A stretch of DNA of 23,752 bases. Origin: Mesostigma viride (lineage: Eukaryota > Streptophyta > Mesostigmatophyceae > Mesostigmatales > Mesostigmataceae). Numbering within the stretch: position 1 is the stretch's first letter; each line of letters opens with the position of its first letter. Below the pieces are notes generated by a model. That model made no database searches. It had not been told where the DNA came from and saw only the letters and a list, made by a program, of their open reading frames with translations. Both the position numbers and the translations under genes were made by a program. The stretch covers positions 1-23,752 of the forward strand of contig RPFO01001519.1 of assembly GCA_009746045.1 (NCBI GenBank), given 5' to 3'. Of this stretch, positions 15,092 through 22,148 are shown in pieces.

Positions 15092-15607
15092 ATGGACTTC
15101 GAACGCGAAATCGCCGGGGACCGCGGGACGATTCAAAACTTCGACATCGGGAAGACGATAAAAATCCAACCACCGGGTTGGAAACAGAAGCTTTTTATGA
15201 GCCAGCGATACACGGAGCCTCCCCTTGGTTTCACCGGGGATTTCGACCGCTACCCGTGGCATTTTAGCCTTTCTAAGATCACAAACTACGGGTTCTTTTT
15301 GGCGATATCGGCCGCGTGTCTCATCGGACACGGCGTCGTGTTCTCGAATCATCACAAGACCTGGCAGGGTGTCCAGGGATTGATTGGCGTGGCGTTCATG
15401 GCATGGACGTGGAAATACTACAGGGTGTACGCGCACGACATGTGGGGGTCAATCAAGCCCCACGGGACATTGACGGGCGTCGTCGCGTACGGAGCGATGA
15501 CTATCGCCTTTATAACCCTGCACTATTACTGGTATTCTAGAAAGAAGAGCCAGAAAGCGGTCCTAGGCGCCAGAGAACCCGTTGAGAGGGTTATCAACCA
15601 TGAATAA
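15092..15607 (+). CDS. Three-pass membrane protein, unknown function
   Basis: 171 residues from ATG 15092. A soluble N-terminal part of about 60 residues (GWKQKLFMSQRYTEPPLGF) precedes three predicted membrane helices at about 64-84, 92-112 and 125-147. A short basic tail RKKSQK follows. His, Trp and Tyr are frequent in and beside the helices (FSNHHKTW, WTWKYYRVYAHDMW, LHYYWYSRKK). The family is not recognised. A virion inner-membrane or host-membrane protein is inference. The stop (605-607) overlaps an AATAAA and sits 12 bases from the stop of the convergent gene. Confidence 0.7.
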   Translation: MDFEREIAGDRGTIQNFDIGKTIKIQPPGWKQKLFMSQRYTEPPLGFTGDFDRYPWHFSLSKITNYGFFLAISAACLIGHGVVFSNHHKTWQGVQGLIGVAFMAWTWKYYRVYAHDMWGSIKPHGTLTGVVAYGAMTIAFITLHYYWYSRKKSQKAVLGAREPVERVINHE

Positions 15608-15622
15608 AATAAGTCCGATTCA
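15601..15622. terminator. Inverted repeat spanning both stops of a convergent pair
   Basis: TGAAT (15601-15605) and ATTCA (15618-15622) form a 5-bp stem with a 12-base AT-rich loop. The TAA of the plus gene and the TGA of the minus gene both fall within the element. An AATAAA lies at 15603-15608. Confidence 0.35.
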
Positions 15623-16183
15623 CTTCAGACACACGTTCAAGTATGGAATAAACACCTTTTCATCCTCGGAAGGGTAGTGTGTCGTGATCACGACCTTGTC
15701 GTCGACGAGGTCGACCATCCTCAAAACCAAGCCCGCGAGGGCCGACCATTGAATCAATTTTCGGAACTTGAGACTTTTGACGCTTATATCGCAAGGAAGA
15801 GAATCCGACTCGTAGCTACTGTAGCCAATTTCCTCGATGCGCTCGACAATGAACTTGTCAACGGAGTCGTCGTCCAAACACCACTTGTTATCCTCCCCCA
15901 TGGCGTGGTCGCGGATAGCCAACTTCTCCATGGAAGAGGCGAGGCGCTCGTCATTAAAGCCCAGGATGTGGGTCATGGGTCGCACGACATGCGTTTTTCT
16001 GTCCTTTTCCATGTCACATATGCCCAGGACGGACTGATGAGGGCGCTGGCGGCCCACGATGTAGACGTCCCTGTCCCAGGGGCTTTTACTAGGAGAGAGA
16101 GAGGCGGCGATGGGTGCTTTTTTGTCCGTGGCAACTACCGGAGCTGTCGTCGGAAACAACACGCGGCGGAATATCGAGACCAT
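15620..16183 (-). CDS. Protein of unknown function
   Basis: 187 residues from ATG 16183. A short N-terminal stretch (MVSIFRRVLFPTTAPVVA) is basic and hydrophobic, a weak anchor-like segment. The rest is soluble and charged: DRDVYIVGRQRPHQSVLGICD, KTHVVRPMTHILGF, DDDSVDKFIVERIEEIGY, LKFRKLIQWSALAGLVLRMVDLV and the end IPYLNVCLK. The family is not recognised. The start is divergent from the Rieske gene, with an AT-rich 70-base gap. Confidence 0.65.
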   Translation of the reverse strand: MVSIFRRVLFPTTAPVVATDKKAPIAASLSPSKSPWDRDVYIVGRQRPHQSVLGICDMEKDRKTHVVRPMTHILGFNDERLASSMEKLAIRDHAMGEDNKWCLDDDSVDKFIVERIEEIGYSSYESDSLPCDISVKSLKFRKLIQWSALAGLVLRMVDLVDDKVVITTHYPSEDEKVFIPYLNVCLK

Positions 16184-16254
16184 AAATATACCCTACAGTC
16201 ACAAAAAAGTTGTGCTCGTTTAATCCGGCGCTCGAATCACGCATCAGAATACAA

Positions 16255-17268
16255 ATGATACGCTCGACACGACTTTTATGCACGCCGCGAGCGTTTCGGG
16301 ATCGCATGGTACGGACACGGCTTCGATGCGTATGTCAGACTCCCACGCCCTCCGTAAAAACCGTTATGTGCGACAAGTGGATCTGCGTAGGCGCTCCTAT
16401 GCCGACACGGGGTACGAAGCTGCGAATCGTGAAGATATACGGCGACGACTACGTTGTATACCGCTCTTCCTCCTGCGAGCTGCTCGTGTGCCGCGACGTT
16501 TGCCCCCATCGAGGGGCAAAACTTTCGCGCGGACACGCGGAGTCGGGAAACGCGATCCGATGCGCCTATCACGGCCTCTCGTGGGGGCCTAATAATAACC
16601 GCGAAAGTTACGTCACGACGCTCGTAGCGGATGACCTGTTGTGGGCGAACTTCGGAGAAGGGTATCAATTTCGAACCTCGCCGTATACGCCCGCGAATAT
16701 AGGGCGGTATGCGGATACGGTCGAATGGACCATGAGCGGCCACCCGCAGGTGATCATCGAAAACATCATCGACACAGCGAGGGTCACGCCGCGAGAGTCC
16801 AGGCTACTTTTCCGCGACGATTGGTTCAAGTGTGCTTCCGTGTATGATTTCGAGATAAACAATGCATGGATTTCGTTATTATGTTATTGGATAACTGGAT
16901 TGCGCGGCGTGTCACAGCTTACAATCCAACACGAATTCGTAATCCCTTATACCGCCTCTATGACGATCTTCGCCTGTTCTACCCAGAGCTGTTCCATCAT
17001 TCCCGTGGCGTCCCTTTTCTTTAGCGTCCTCCCCTTGGAGATGACGAAATCGAGGGTGATTGTACGGGCCGCTAGCCGGTCCCATATCACGCGGCCGTTG
17101 TCCCTCTTGCTCGCCATGTGGTACCTTTTGAGAGACGCGGGACTGGTCGAGACGATTGACACGGACTCGTTCCGCTGCAACCGTTTGCTTCGAGCAGACA
17201 ACCTTGTAGCGCGATACAGGGAGAAGATGAAACGAGCGTACAATTTTGACGACCTTGAGCGTTATTGA
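16255..17268 (+). CDS. Rieske [2Fe-2S] oxygenase-like protein
   Basis: 337 residues from ATG 16255; the frame opens earlier only with TTG. A Rieske domain (about 40-112) has WICVG, DDYVVYR and the cluster motif CPHRGAKLSRG...IRCAYHGLSWG, with ligands Cys83, His85, Cys103 and His106 (C-x-H-x17-C-x2-H). The order resembles Rieske non-heme oxygenases such as the pheophorbide a oxygenase or vanillate demethylase type. The place of the mononuclear iron motif has IENIIDTARVTPRE (from residue 168). The N-x2-D part is kept, but the expected His residues are absent (Arg instead). The first 35 residues are Arg/Ser/Thr-rich without acid clusters beyond one Asp, like an organelle transit peptide. The protein may transfer electrons, or bind without oxygenating, or use other ligands. 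The gene was probably acquired from a host or bacterium. Confidence 0.8.
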   Translation: MIRSTRLLCTPRAFRDRMVRTRLRCVCQTPTPSVKTVMCDKWICVGAPMPTRGTKLRIVKIYGDDYVVYRSSSCELLVCRDVCPHRGAKLSRGHAESGNAIRCAYHGLSWGPNNNRESYVTTLVADDLLWANFGEGYQFRTSPYTPANIGRYADTVEWTMSGHPQVIIENIIDTARVTPRESRLLFRDDWFKCASVYDFEINNAWISLLCYWITGLRGVSQLTIQHEFVIPYTASMTIFACSTQSCSIIPVASLFFSVLPLEMTKSRVIVRAASRSHITRPLSLLLAMWYLLRDAGLVETIDTDSFRCNRLLRADNLVARYREKMKRAYNFDDLERY

Positions 17269-17280
17269 CATCTCATGTCA
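17266..17280. terminator. Perfect hairpin starting at the Rieske gene stop
   Basis: TGACAT (17266-17271) and ATGTCA (17275-17280) form a perfect 6-bp stem with a CTC loop. The TGA stop is the first triplet of the stem. It lies between convergent genes, 16 bases from the stop on the other strand. Confidence 0.55.
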
Positions 17281-17295
17281 TTATACGAGAGAATT

Positions 17296-17883
17296 CTACG
17301 ACACGCCCATTCCGATTCCGCTGGTCTCCATGTCCGTGTCCGTCTCCTCGTCGCTCTCCATGTCCGCGCACATGCGACCACGGTTGAAGAGACGCGTCGC
17401 CCGGAGGGCCTGCTCCAAACGCCGCACGCTTTCGATTTCTCTCCTGAATCTCGGTCGGTTGCACAGTTGGCGGTATCCGAACGTGATGGCGAACGCGCTC
17501 CATCTCTCCTCGACGTTGTCCAGAATCGAGTCCAAATCTTTGGCCCCGAACGAGTGGTCGTTCGCAGCTCGAAACACCTTACAGACATACGCATGCAAGT
17601 CGGCGACGCTGGTTGTGTACGCGTACCGAACGGGATCTTCCGGGAGCAGGTTCGTTTGCGAGGCTCGAAACTTTTCCTTTGTCTTGCCAGACACCACGAA
17701 ATGGGCGCGGTCGTCGACGGTTTGGGCCCAGTCGAGGTCGAAAATCCGAGTTTCAGGAACGCGATGGACAGGGTCTTGCACCGTTCTGAAAGCGCCGAGG
17801 ATCCACGAAAAGATTTGTTCCGTCGGGTACTTCGCGGAGTGCATGCGGAAGAAATTCCCAGCGGCCTCGTAACACACTTGCAC
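17296..17883 (-). CDS. Protein of unknown function, possibly the 3' part of a longer split gene
   Basis: The frame is open from about 17952 down to the stop at 17296. The codon at 17883 is GTG and the first ATG is 17844 (182 residues). The part above the ATG (DEKGNILGTCSPGWEFVQVCY) looks like real coding sequence, so the gene may begin further upstream. Its N-side neighbour ends in another frame at 17940. The body (SAKYPTEQIFSWILGAF, TRIFDLDWAQTVDD, DSILDNVEERWSAFAITFGYRQL) is soluble and aromatic-rich. The tail is acidic (ESDEETDTDME). The family is not recognised. Plus-strand frames across it are of similar length but less protein-like. Confidence 0.5.
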   Translation of the reverse strand: MQVCYEAAGNFFRMHSAKYPTEQIFSWILGAFRTVQDPVHRVPETRIFDLDWAQTVDDRAHFVVSGKTKEKFRASQTNLLPEDPVRYAYTTSVADLHAYVCKVFRAANDHSFGAKDLDSILDNVEERWSAFAITFGYRQLCNRPRFRREIESVRRLEQALRATRLFNRGRMCADMESDEETDTDMETSGIGMGVS

Positions 17884-17939
17884 GAACTCCCAACCGGGGC
17901 TGCACGTGCCCAGGATGTTACCCTTTTCGTCGATCCGCG

Positions 17940-18568
17940 CTAACCGCTCACATCACGCGCGAAGTTCTTGACGTCCTCGTCCTTCACGCCATACTTTTTC
18001 ATCGTCCTCTTTATCATCCTCTCGCTTAAGGCGTAGTTTAACGGCCAGCCTTCGAAATGCTCGATGTCTTCGGACGTGACGACGCCGTCAGGTAGCGGGG
18101 TGATCAAGAGGTCGGAGTACGCCCCGACGTCCGCCCTTCCGTTGCTCGGGATCTCGAATACGGCGGAGACGATGGAGCGGGACGCTCCGAGTTTCTCCAC
18201 GACGCGATGAGCGCATTCGATGCGCGTTGGGCCCACGAGACCTTGGAGAGGGCGCGGAGGACGCACGTCATGGTTATGGCGTCCGCTACGAGATCCAAGT
18301 GACCATTGGGCCGGGTGTGCCTCACGCAGCGCTTGAACATGCTGGAGTGCTCCTCGAATACGTCCACGACTCGATTCACGCCGAGTCCGACTCGAAGGAC
18401 ATCGCAAACGCTGATGAACTGGTCCACGACGTACACGCTTCCCACGACTCCATGGCTGAACTGCTGTGTGATGTTTCCGTGTCCCCTCAACGATTTATAC
18501 CGACCTTGGTCTACAGAGCGTCGCGCCACTGGTTGGCGCGGCGCCACGTTTTGAGCTTCTAGAAGCAT
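17940..18568 (-). CDS. Protein of unknown function, frame broken near 18230
   Basis: The likely start is ATG 18568; the same frame also has ATGs at 18658 and 18667, which would overlap the divergent gene. The first frame is coding-like to about 18230 (QFSHGVVGSVYVVDQFISVC, VFEEHSSMFKRCVRHTRPN, ADAITMTCVLRALSKVSWAQR). Another frame then takes over to the stop at 17940 (CAHRVVEKLGASRSIVSAVF, YSDLLITPLPDGVVTSEDIE, GWPLNYALSERMIKRTMKKYG). The switch falls at a GGGCCC run (18228-18233). With the gene at 17296-17883 this may be one protein of about 420 residues carrying two breaks. The family is not recognised. Confidence 0.45.
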
Positions 18569-18656
18569 CCGTTTGTCAGAGCGTGGTCTGGAACGTTCCG
18601 AACGGGTTAAAAGGCGCGGCGGCCCATCTTGCACCGGAGACTTCACACGCACCACC

Positions 18657-19541
18657 ATGGCGGACATTCACTGCCTTCTCCGCCATACCTTTACGCTTGG
18701 GCCAGGGTCCGAATGTTACTCTTTTAAACCCCACGTCCCTCTAGCCGGCGAGAACACGATCCGCGTTTCGTTTCCGCACATACTCGTCAACGGCGCGGAC
18801 GTCGTGCGAGCCATTACCGGGAGAGAGGCAGCTGGGAGATTCGCCAAGTGGGCCGCCACCCCCCACATAAAAACCTGGCATCCGCTATCCAGAAGATCAC
18901 GACGACGCCCTCGATCGTGGTTGACGCAGAGGGGTGCGGGTGGATCACCCCTGCGTTGTTGTGGTCGCTGGTGGGGTTCGTCCTTCCCGAGTTCACGGCA
19001 GTCGCGAAATCGAATTGGCATCGTATGGCCACGCTGACCCGTTCTCTCTCATCGCAGAGATGCGTGTTTACATGCGCCGAATGGAGGAGGCGCACGACAA
19101 CGTGCTGAAGAACGTCATGGACACGGAGAAGAGGTACATCTCTATGATGGAGTCCATCCGAACGAACCTACCCGTGACGAACAACCAATCCGAAGACGTT
19201 CAGAAAGTGGTGTCTGCCCACGCGAACTTTTCGCGACCGAGATCAAAGCTCGCCGAAACGAACTCGATTTCAAGTTGTGCATCGACGCGTGCGTCATGGC
19301 AGAGAAGATCATGCAACACATGAAGAGGACCGGGATCGCGAACGTCACCGAAGAGATGCAGGAGAAGGTCGGCGTCTCGCTCAAGGACATGCTCATGGCT
19401 GCCCTAGAAAGGACCCCTTCCGAACACTGGAAGTACGACAACTCGTTTCACCTAGACTTCCCTCTCGATCTCCCCGACATGACGTTGGACGAGATATTTA
19501 AGACTGAAACCGCGGAGGGTAAGGAAACTTGCGCTCAATAA
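18657..19541 (+). CDS. KilA-N-like DNA-binding protein with coiled coil, broken in three places
   Basis: ATG 18657, stop 19541, about 294 codons read in four successive frame segments: 18657 to about 18870, about 18865 to 19040, about 19045 to 19230, and about 19230 to 19541. The switches fall at CCCCCC/AAAAA (18859-18873), a CT-rich run (19033-19050) and TTTT (19228-19231). The second segment has ASAIQKI and then GCGWITPALLWSLVGFVLPEF, AVAKSNWHRM. This resembles the end of KilA-N/MSV199 domains (a W-hP-L--h-WISPEF type motif). Before it stands VVRAITGREAAGRFAKWAA. The third segment has a coiled coil (MRRMEEAHDNVLKNVMDTEKR), as is common in viral KilA-N proteins. The last segment contains ACVMAEKIMQHMKRTG and an acidic end. 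Assignment is by eye. Confidence 0.5.
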
Positions 19542-19548
19542 ATAATTG

Positions 19549-19568
19549 TTTATTAAAATTTTAATAAA
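19549..19568. terminator. 20-bp perfect palindrome with AATAAA on both strands
   Basis: TTTATTAAAATTTTAATAAA is a perfect palindrome centred between two convergent genes, 7 bases after one stop (19541) and 8 bases after the other (19577). AATAAA is read on each strand at its end. It is the cleanest candidate for a two-way transcript-end and polyadenylation signal in the window. Confidence 0.65.
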
Positions 19569-19576
19569 GTTTCATT

Positions 19577-20398
19577 TCACATCAAGTTCCTGGACCTCAT
19601 GACCATCCTAGGATCGTACTCGAACGAAGAAGGGACGGGAACTTGATCCAACGTCCTTAGCAGCTCTGGTGTTCCCAGAACATTCATGACCACATCCAAC
19701 TCGTGCCTGGCCATAGGCAGACGACGCATGGCCCTGTTGGATTCCTTGCACAAGAGGGGGAACAACTCCCTAGCTCTGTGATCGCACTCGTAGTTTTTGA
19801 ACGCGTCGTTGTACCGCGACCAGACGCTCTCGAGCCTCTGGATTTCGAAACGGAGAGCGGTTTCTCTTCTCATCATTTCGCGGACAATCCCGAGCTCCCC
19901 TCCTACTCGCGCGTCCGTGGAGACCTCTTCCACCACCAAGCGACCGGGGACTCCCCTCGTGTTGCACCATTCGTTCACGAGCGCGCAACGCTTCTCCGCG
20001 TCCGTCGGGTGACAAGGAACCGCCCGAGCCATGTTCAAAAGCACCTCGTGACAGGCGTACGTCTGGCTCCCGATTTTCAAAACCGTCCCTCCGGCCTTCT
20101 TGACCGCTTCCACTAACGCAGGGGAGACGCCGGGGTTCCACCTTTCCGTCAAGAACCTCATGAAGTTGAGAAGGTGGAACACGCGACCACAGGAACTCGT
20201 CTTCTCGTCCACGAAAGGCTTTATTTGTCCCGTGCTTTCCGACGTTAGGCGGCGAAGAAGGTACACGGGGTCCGCCTCCACGTCCTCCGCGGATGGGAGT
20301 GGCAGCCGCCCATCGAACTGTTGCTGAGAAAGACTTTTCCCTTTCGCGACCAAGTCTTTCAGCGAAGGGTCGGCGACGTTGGATATGGCGAGGTCCAT
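19577..20398 (-). CDS. Protein of unknown function
   Basis: 273 residues from ATG 20398; the frame is open to 20455 and beyond but only with TTG. It is a soluble, mainly helical-looking protein: SSCGRVFHLLNFMRFLTERW, SQTYACHEVLLNMARAVPCHP, REMMRRETALRFEIQRLESVW, ECDHRARELFPLLCKESNRA and a C-terminal ELDVVMNVLGTPELLRTLDQ. Cys residues are scattered without a zinc pattern. No membrane segment is seen and the family is not recognised. It is divergent from the J-domain gene with a 166-base gap that contains a TTCTAGAA palindrome and a TATAAG block. Confidence 0.7.
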   Translation of the reverse strand: MDLAISNVADPSLKDLVAKGKSLSQQQFDGRLPLPSAEDVEADPVYLLRRLTSESTGQIKPFVDEKTSSCGRVFHLLNFMRFLTERWNPGVSPALVEAVKKAGGTVLKIGSQTYACHEVLLNMARAVPCHPTDAEKRCALVNEWCNTRGVPGRLVVEEVSTDARVGGELGIVREMMRRETALRFEIQRLESVWSRYNDAFKNYECDHRARELFPLLCKESNRAMRRLPMARHELDVVMNVLGTPELLRTLDQVPVPSSFEYDPRMVMRSRNLM

Positions 20399-20484
20399 CT
20401 TTGCTCTCTCACCGTCTCCCAAACGGGGTCCCGACCAAGACTTATACACGCCCAAGTCAGACCCGGGCCGAGTCGGCCCAGGAA

Positions 20485-20496
20485 CCTTCTAGAAGG
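20485..20496. promoter_or_regulatory. CCTTCTAGAAGG palindrome in a divergent intergenic region
   Basis: A perfect 12-bp palindrome 68 bases before the J-domain gene start and 86 bases before the start of the opposite gene. Its core TTC-TA-GAA matches the two-unit layout of a eukaryotic heat-shock element (TTCnnGAA). A similar palindrome, GCTTCTAGAAGC, lies at 18555-18566 at the start of another minus-strand gene. A regulatory role is speculative. Confidence 0.3.
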
Positions 20497-20564
20497 ACGA
20501 CGGTTACAACCCGTTCGAACGTAAGAAGACTTTGTGAGGCCGCGCTTTCAGGTAGGCGTTGACC

Positions 20565-21131
20565 ATGGGAAACACGAGCTCCTCAGAACGCGAGCGAATT
20601 CTGCGAAGGTGCGTTGCCTTGCCCCAGAGTGAGCAAGAAGAGTTAGCATCGGCGTTGATCGATGGCGCCATCCCCATCCGACCGAACAGCGTGGACGAGT
20701 TCGTGTCCAGAAGGCGACATCTGCGTGGCGCTTGTTCTGCACAAAGCCGGCATAACAACTACCGGCGTCTTTGCTTGACCGTGCACCCCGACAAAAATAA
20801 AGGCTTGGAAGACATAGCGTCAAGAGCGTTCGAAGTCGTACACCGACGTTTCAAGCACTCGAGATCGCCCGTTTCGGTGCCCAGAACGCACGACACGTTT
20901 TGGGAGATGGAGGCGGAACTATCGAACGTTTCAAACGCATCCGTGGCCGCTCGGGTGTTGGCCGCGCTCGTGAAGAAACGGGAAGGGGAGTGTGCAGACT
21001 TGCGCGCCGCTTACTACGCCCGAACGGGGAGAGAGCAAATGGTGATATGGGCTAGTGTGCGCGCCATCGTTTCGAAACTCCGTCAACCCGGCTTCGACCT
21101 CGAGCAAGAACTTGGAGAGAAGAAGACGTGA
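20565..21131 (+). CDS. J-domain protein, probably N-myristoylated
   Basis: 188 residues from ATG 20565; the frame opens 6 bases earlier only with TTG. The start MGNTSSSE fits the N-myristoylation rule (Gly2, Ser6), suggesting membrane anchoring. A J-domain core is seen around residues 62-95: NNYRRLCLTVHPDKNKGLED, with HPDK at 74-77, then a helix with FEVVHRRFK. J-domains recruit Hsp70 and stimulate its ATPase. The flanks are helical and charged, and there is no Gly/Phe or zinc-finger region, so it is a minimal type III-like J-protein. The C-terminal half (VSNASVAARVLAALVKKREGEC, QMVIWASVRAIVSKLRQPG) is not recognised. It could steer host Hsp70 to a viral membrane or assembly site (inference). 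Confidence 0.75.
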   Translation: MGNTSSSERERILRRCVALPQSEQEELASALIDGAIPIRPNSVDEFVSRRRHLRGACSAQSRHNNYRRLCLTVHPDKNKGLEDIASRAFEVVHRRFKHSRSPVSVPRTHDTFWEMEAELSNVSNASVAARVLAALVKKREGECADLRAAYYARTGREQMVIWASVRAIVSKLRQPGFDLEQELGEKKT

Positions 21132-21167
21132 CCGCTTATTTTCGACGCGAAGTTTATATGTTTTTTC

Positions 21168-21644
21168 ATGGTCGCCACGATCCGTTGTTGTGCCATGACT
21201 CGGACAGGGATGCGATGTAAGCGCGTGTCATCCAAGTCCAAGTGTTCGACTCATTTGCGAAAGATGAAAGCGTCTACTCGCGCAAAACGCGGTGGGCGCG
21301 CGTACCGCCCCGAGAAGACGGCCATCTTGATGCCGATACGCCCTGTTTATGTCGTCGATCCCTATTTCCGTGACCGGGTCTCGACCACCAGCAGCGCGTC
21401 CACCCCGGTCGTGAAAGCAGAGCCTTCCTCGAAGCCGGCAGAAAAGCCCTCGTCTGCGACGTCCTCGTCCCAGACCGAGCCAGACACGCCAAGTCCCAAG
21501 AGGCCGGCGGACGAAGATGGTTCGGACGGGGAGGTCGATCCCGCGACGGGAAGAAAGCACAAGAAGACGAACGACGCCGCCAATCAGAAGCGCATTCGCA
21601 GAAACGGTTCTCGTTCAAAGAATTATCGAAAGTCGAATAAGTAA
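21168..21644 (+). CDS. Small zinc-motif basic protein
   Basis: 158 residues from ATG 21168, with a TTTATATG block just upstream. Residues 7-30 have a C-x-x-T-x-x-G-x-x-C...C-x-x-H layout (CCAMTRTGMRCKR, CSTHLRK). It resembles small zinc-binding motifs frequent in giant-virus proteins (DUF5763-like). A Ser/Pro/Glu-rich low-complexity middle follows, then a Lys/Arg-rich tail (GRKHKKTN, KRIRRNGSRSKNYRKSNK). A nucleic-acid-binding role is likely but unproven. The next gene starts 2 bases after its stop, so the two may be co-transcribed. Confidence 0.65.
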   Translation: MVATIRCCAMTRTGMRCKRVSSKSKCSTHLRKMKASTRAKRGGRAYRPEKTAILMPIRPVYVVDPYFRDRVSTTSSASTPVVKAEPSSKPAEKPSSATSSSQTEPDTPSPKRPADEDGSDGEVDPATGRKHKKTNDAANQKRIRRNGSRSKNYRKSNK

Positions 21645-21646
21645 TC

Positions 21647-22123
21647 ATGGATGCTCTCGTGAATATCAAGGATTCCGATATCTCTCCGTTCTCGTTTGAT
21701 GGGATGGTGTTGTCATGCAAAATAGTTAGTTGTTATGACGGAGACACGGTCCGAGTGGCCGCTCTCCTGCCGTGGTCTACGATGCCCGTCAAGTTTACAG
21801 TTCGGCTGATAGGCATCAACGCGCCCGAAATGAACCCCCGCTTATTCGAATGGAACCGCGAAGACACTAAAAAGCGCGCGTGTTTGGCGAGAAACGCGTT
21901 GATACAATTGACCACGAACGCGAGATTCGACTCTTCCGACTTCTCGTTGACCGCGGAACAAGTGCAACAAGTAGTAGACACGAACACGCGACTGATCACG
22001 GTTCGATGCCATCGGAACGACGCGTTTGGCCGGGTATTGGGGACTCTCGAAGTAGACAACGTGAACGTGAATGATATAATGGTACAGTCTGGCCACGCGT
22101 CGCCGTTCGTGAAGGAGGGCTAA
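21647..22123 (+). CDS. Staphylococcal-nuclease-fold (SNase) protein
   Basis: 158 residues from ATG 21647. An SNase/thermonuclease-like OB-fold domain spans about 20-156: CKIVSCYDGDTVRV (Asp31, Asp33), FTVRLIGINAPEM (Arg53, Asn58, Glu61), and DAFGRVLGTLEVD (Arg129) followed by VNDIMVQSGHA. The active-site Arg, Glu and Arg of the family are present. The second calcium-binding Asp (Asp40 in S. aureus nuclease) is Asn58. No signal peptide is seen, so it probably acts inside the cell or in the virion, cutting DNA or RNA if active. It is nearly joined to the upstream zinc-motif gene. Confidence 0.85.
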   Translation: MDALVNIKDSDISPFSFDGMVLSCKIVSCYDGDTVRVAALLPWSTMPVKFTVRLIGINAPEMNPRLFEWNREDTKKRACLARNALIQLTTNARFDSSDFSLTAEQVQQVVDTNTRLITVRCHRNDAFGRVLGTLEVDNVNVNDIMVQSGHASPFVKEG

Positions 22124-22148
22124 TTTTGTGTGATGTGTACATAAGAGA

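Noticed and set aside
17275-17943. Plus-strand 222-codon frame
   Set aside because: It competes with the minus-strand gene at 17296-17883, which has better composition (aromatic pattern, acidic tail). I could not exclude it completely.
18555-18566. GCTTCTAGAAGC palindrome as a promoter operator
   Set aside because: It lies inside the first codons of the minus-strand gene that probably starts at 18568, so it may be coding coincidence. It is mentioned only as support for the 20485 site.
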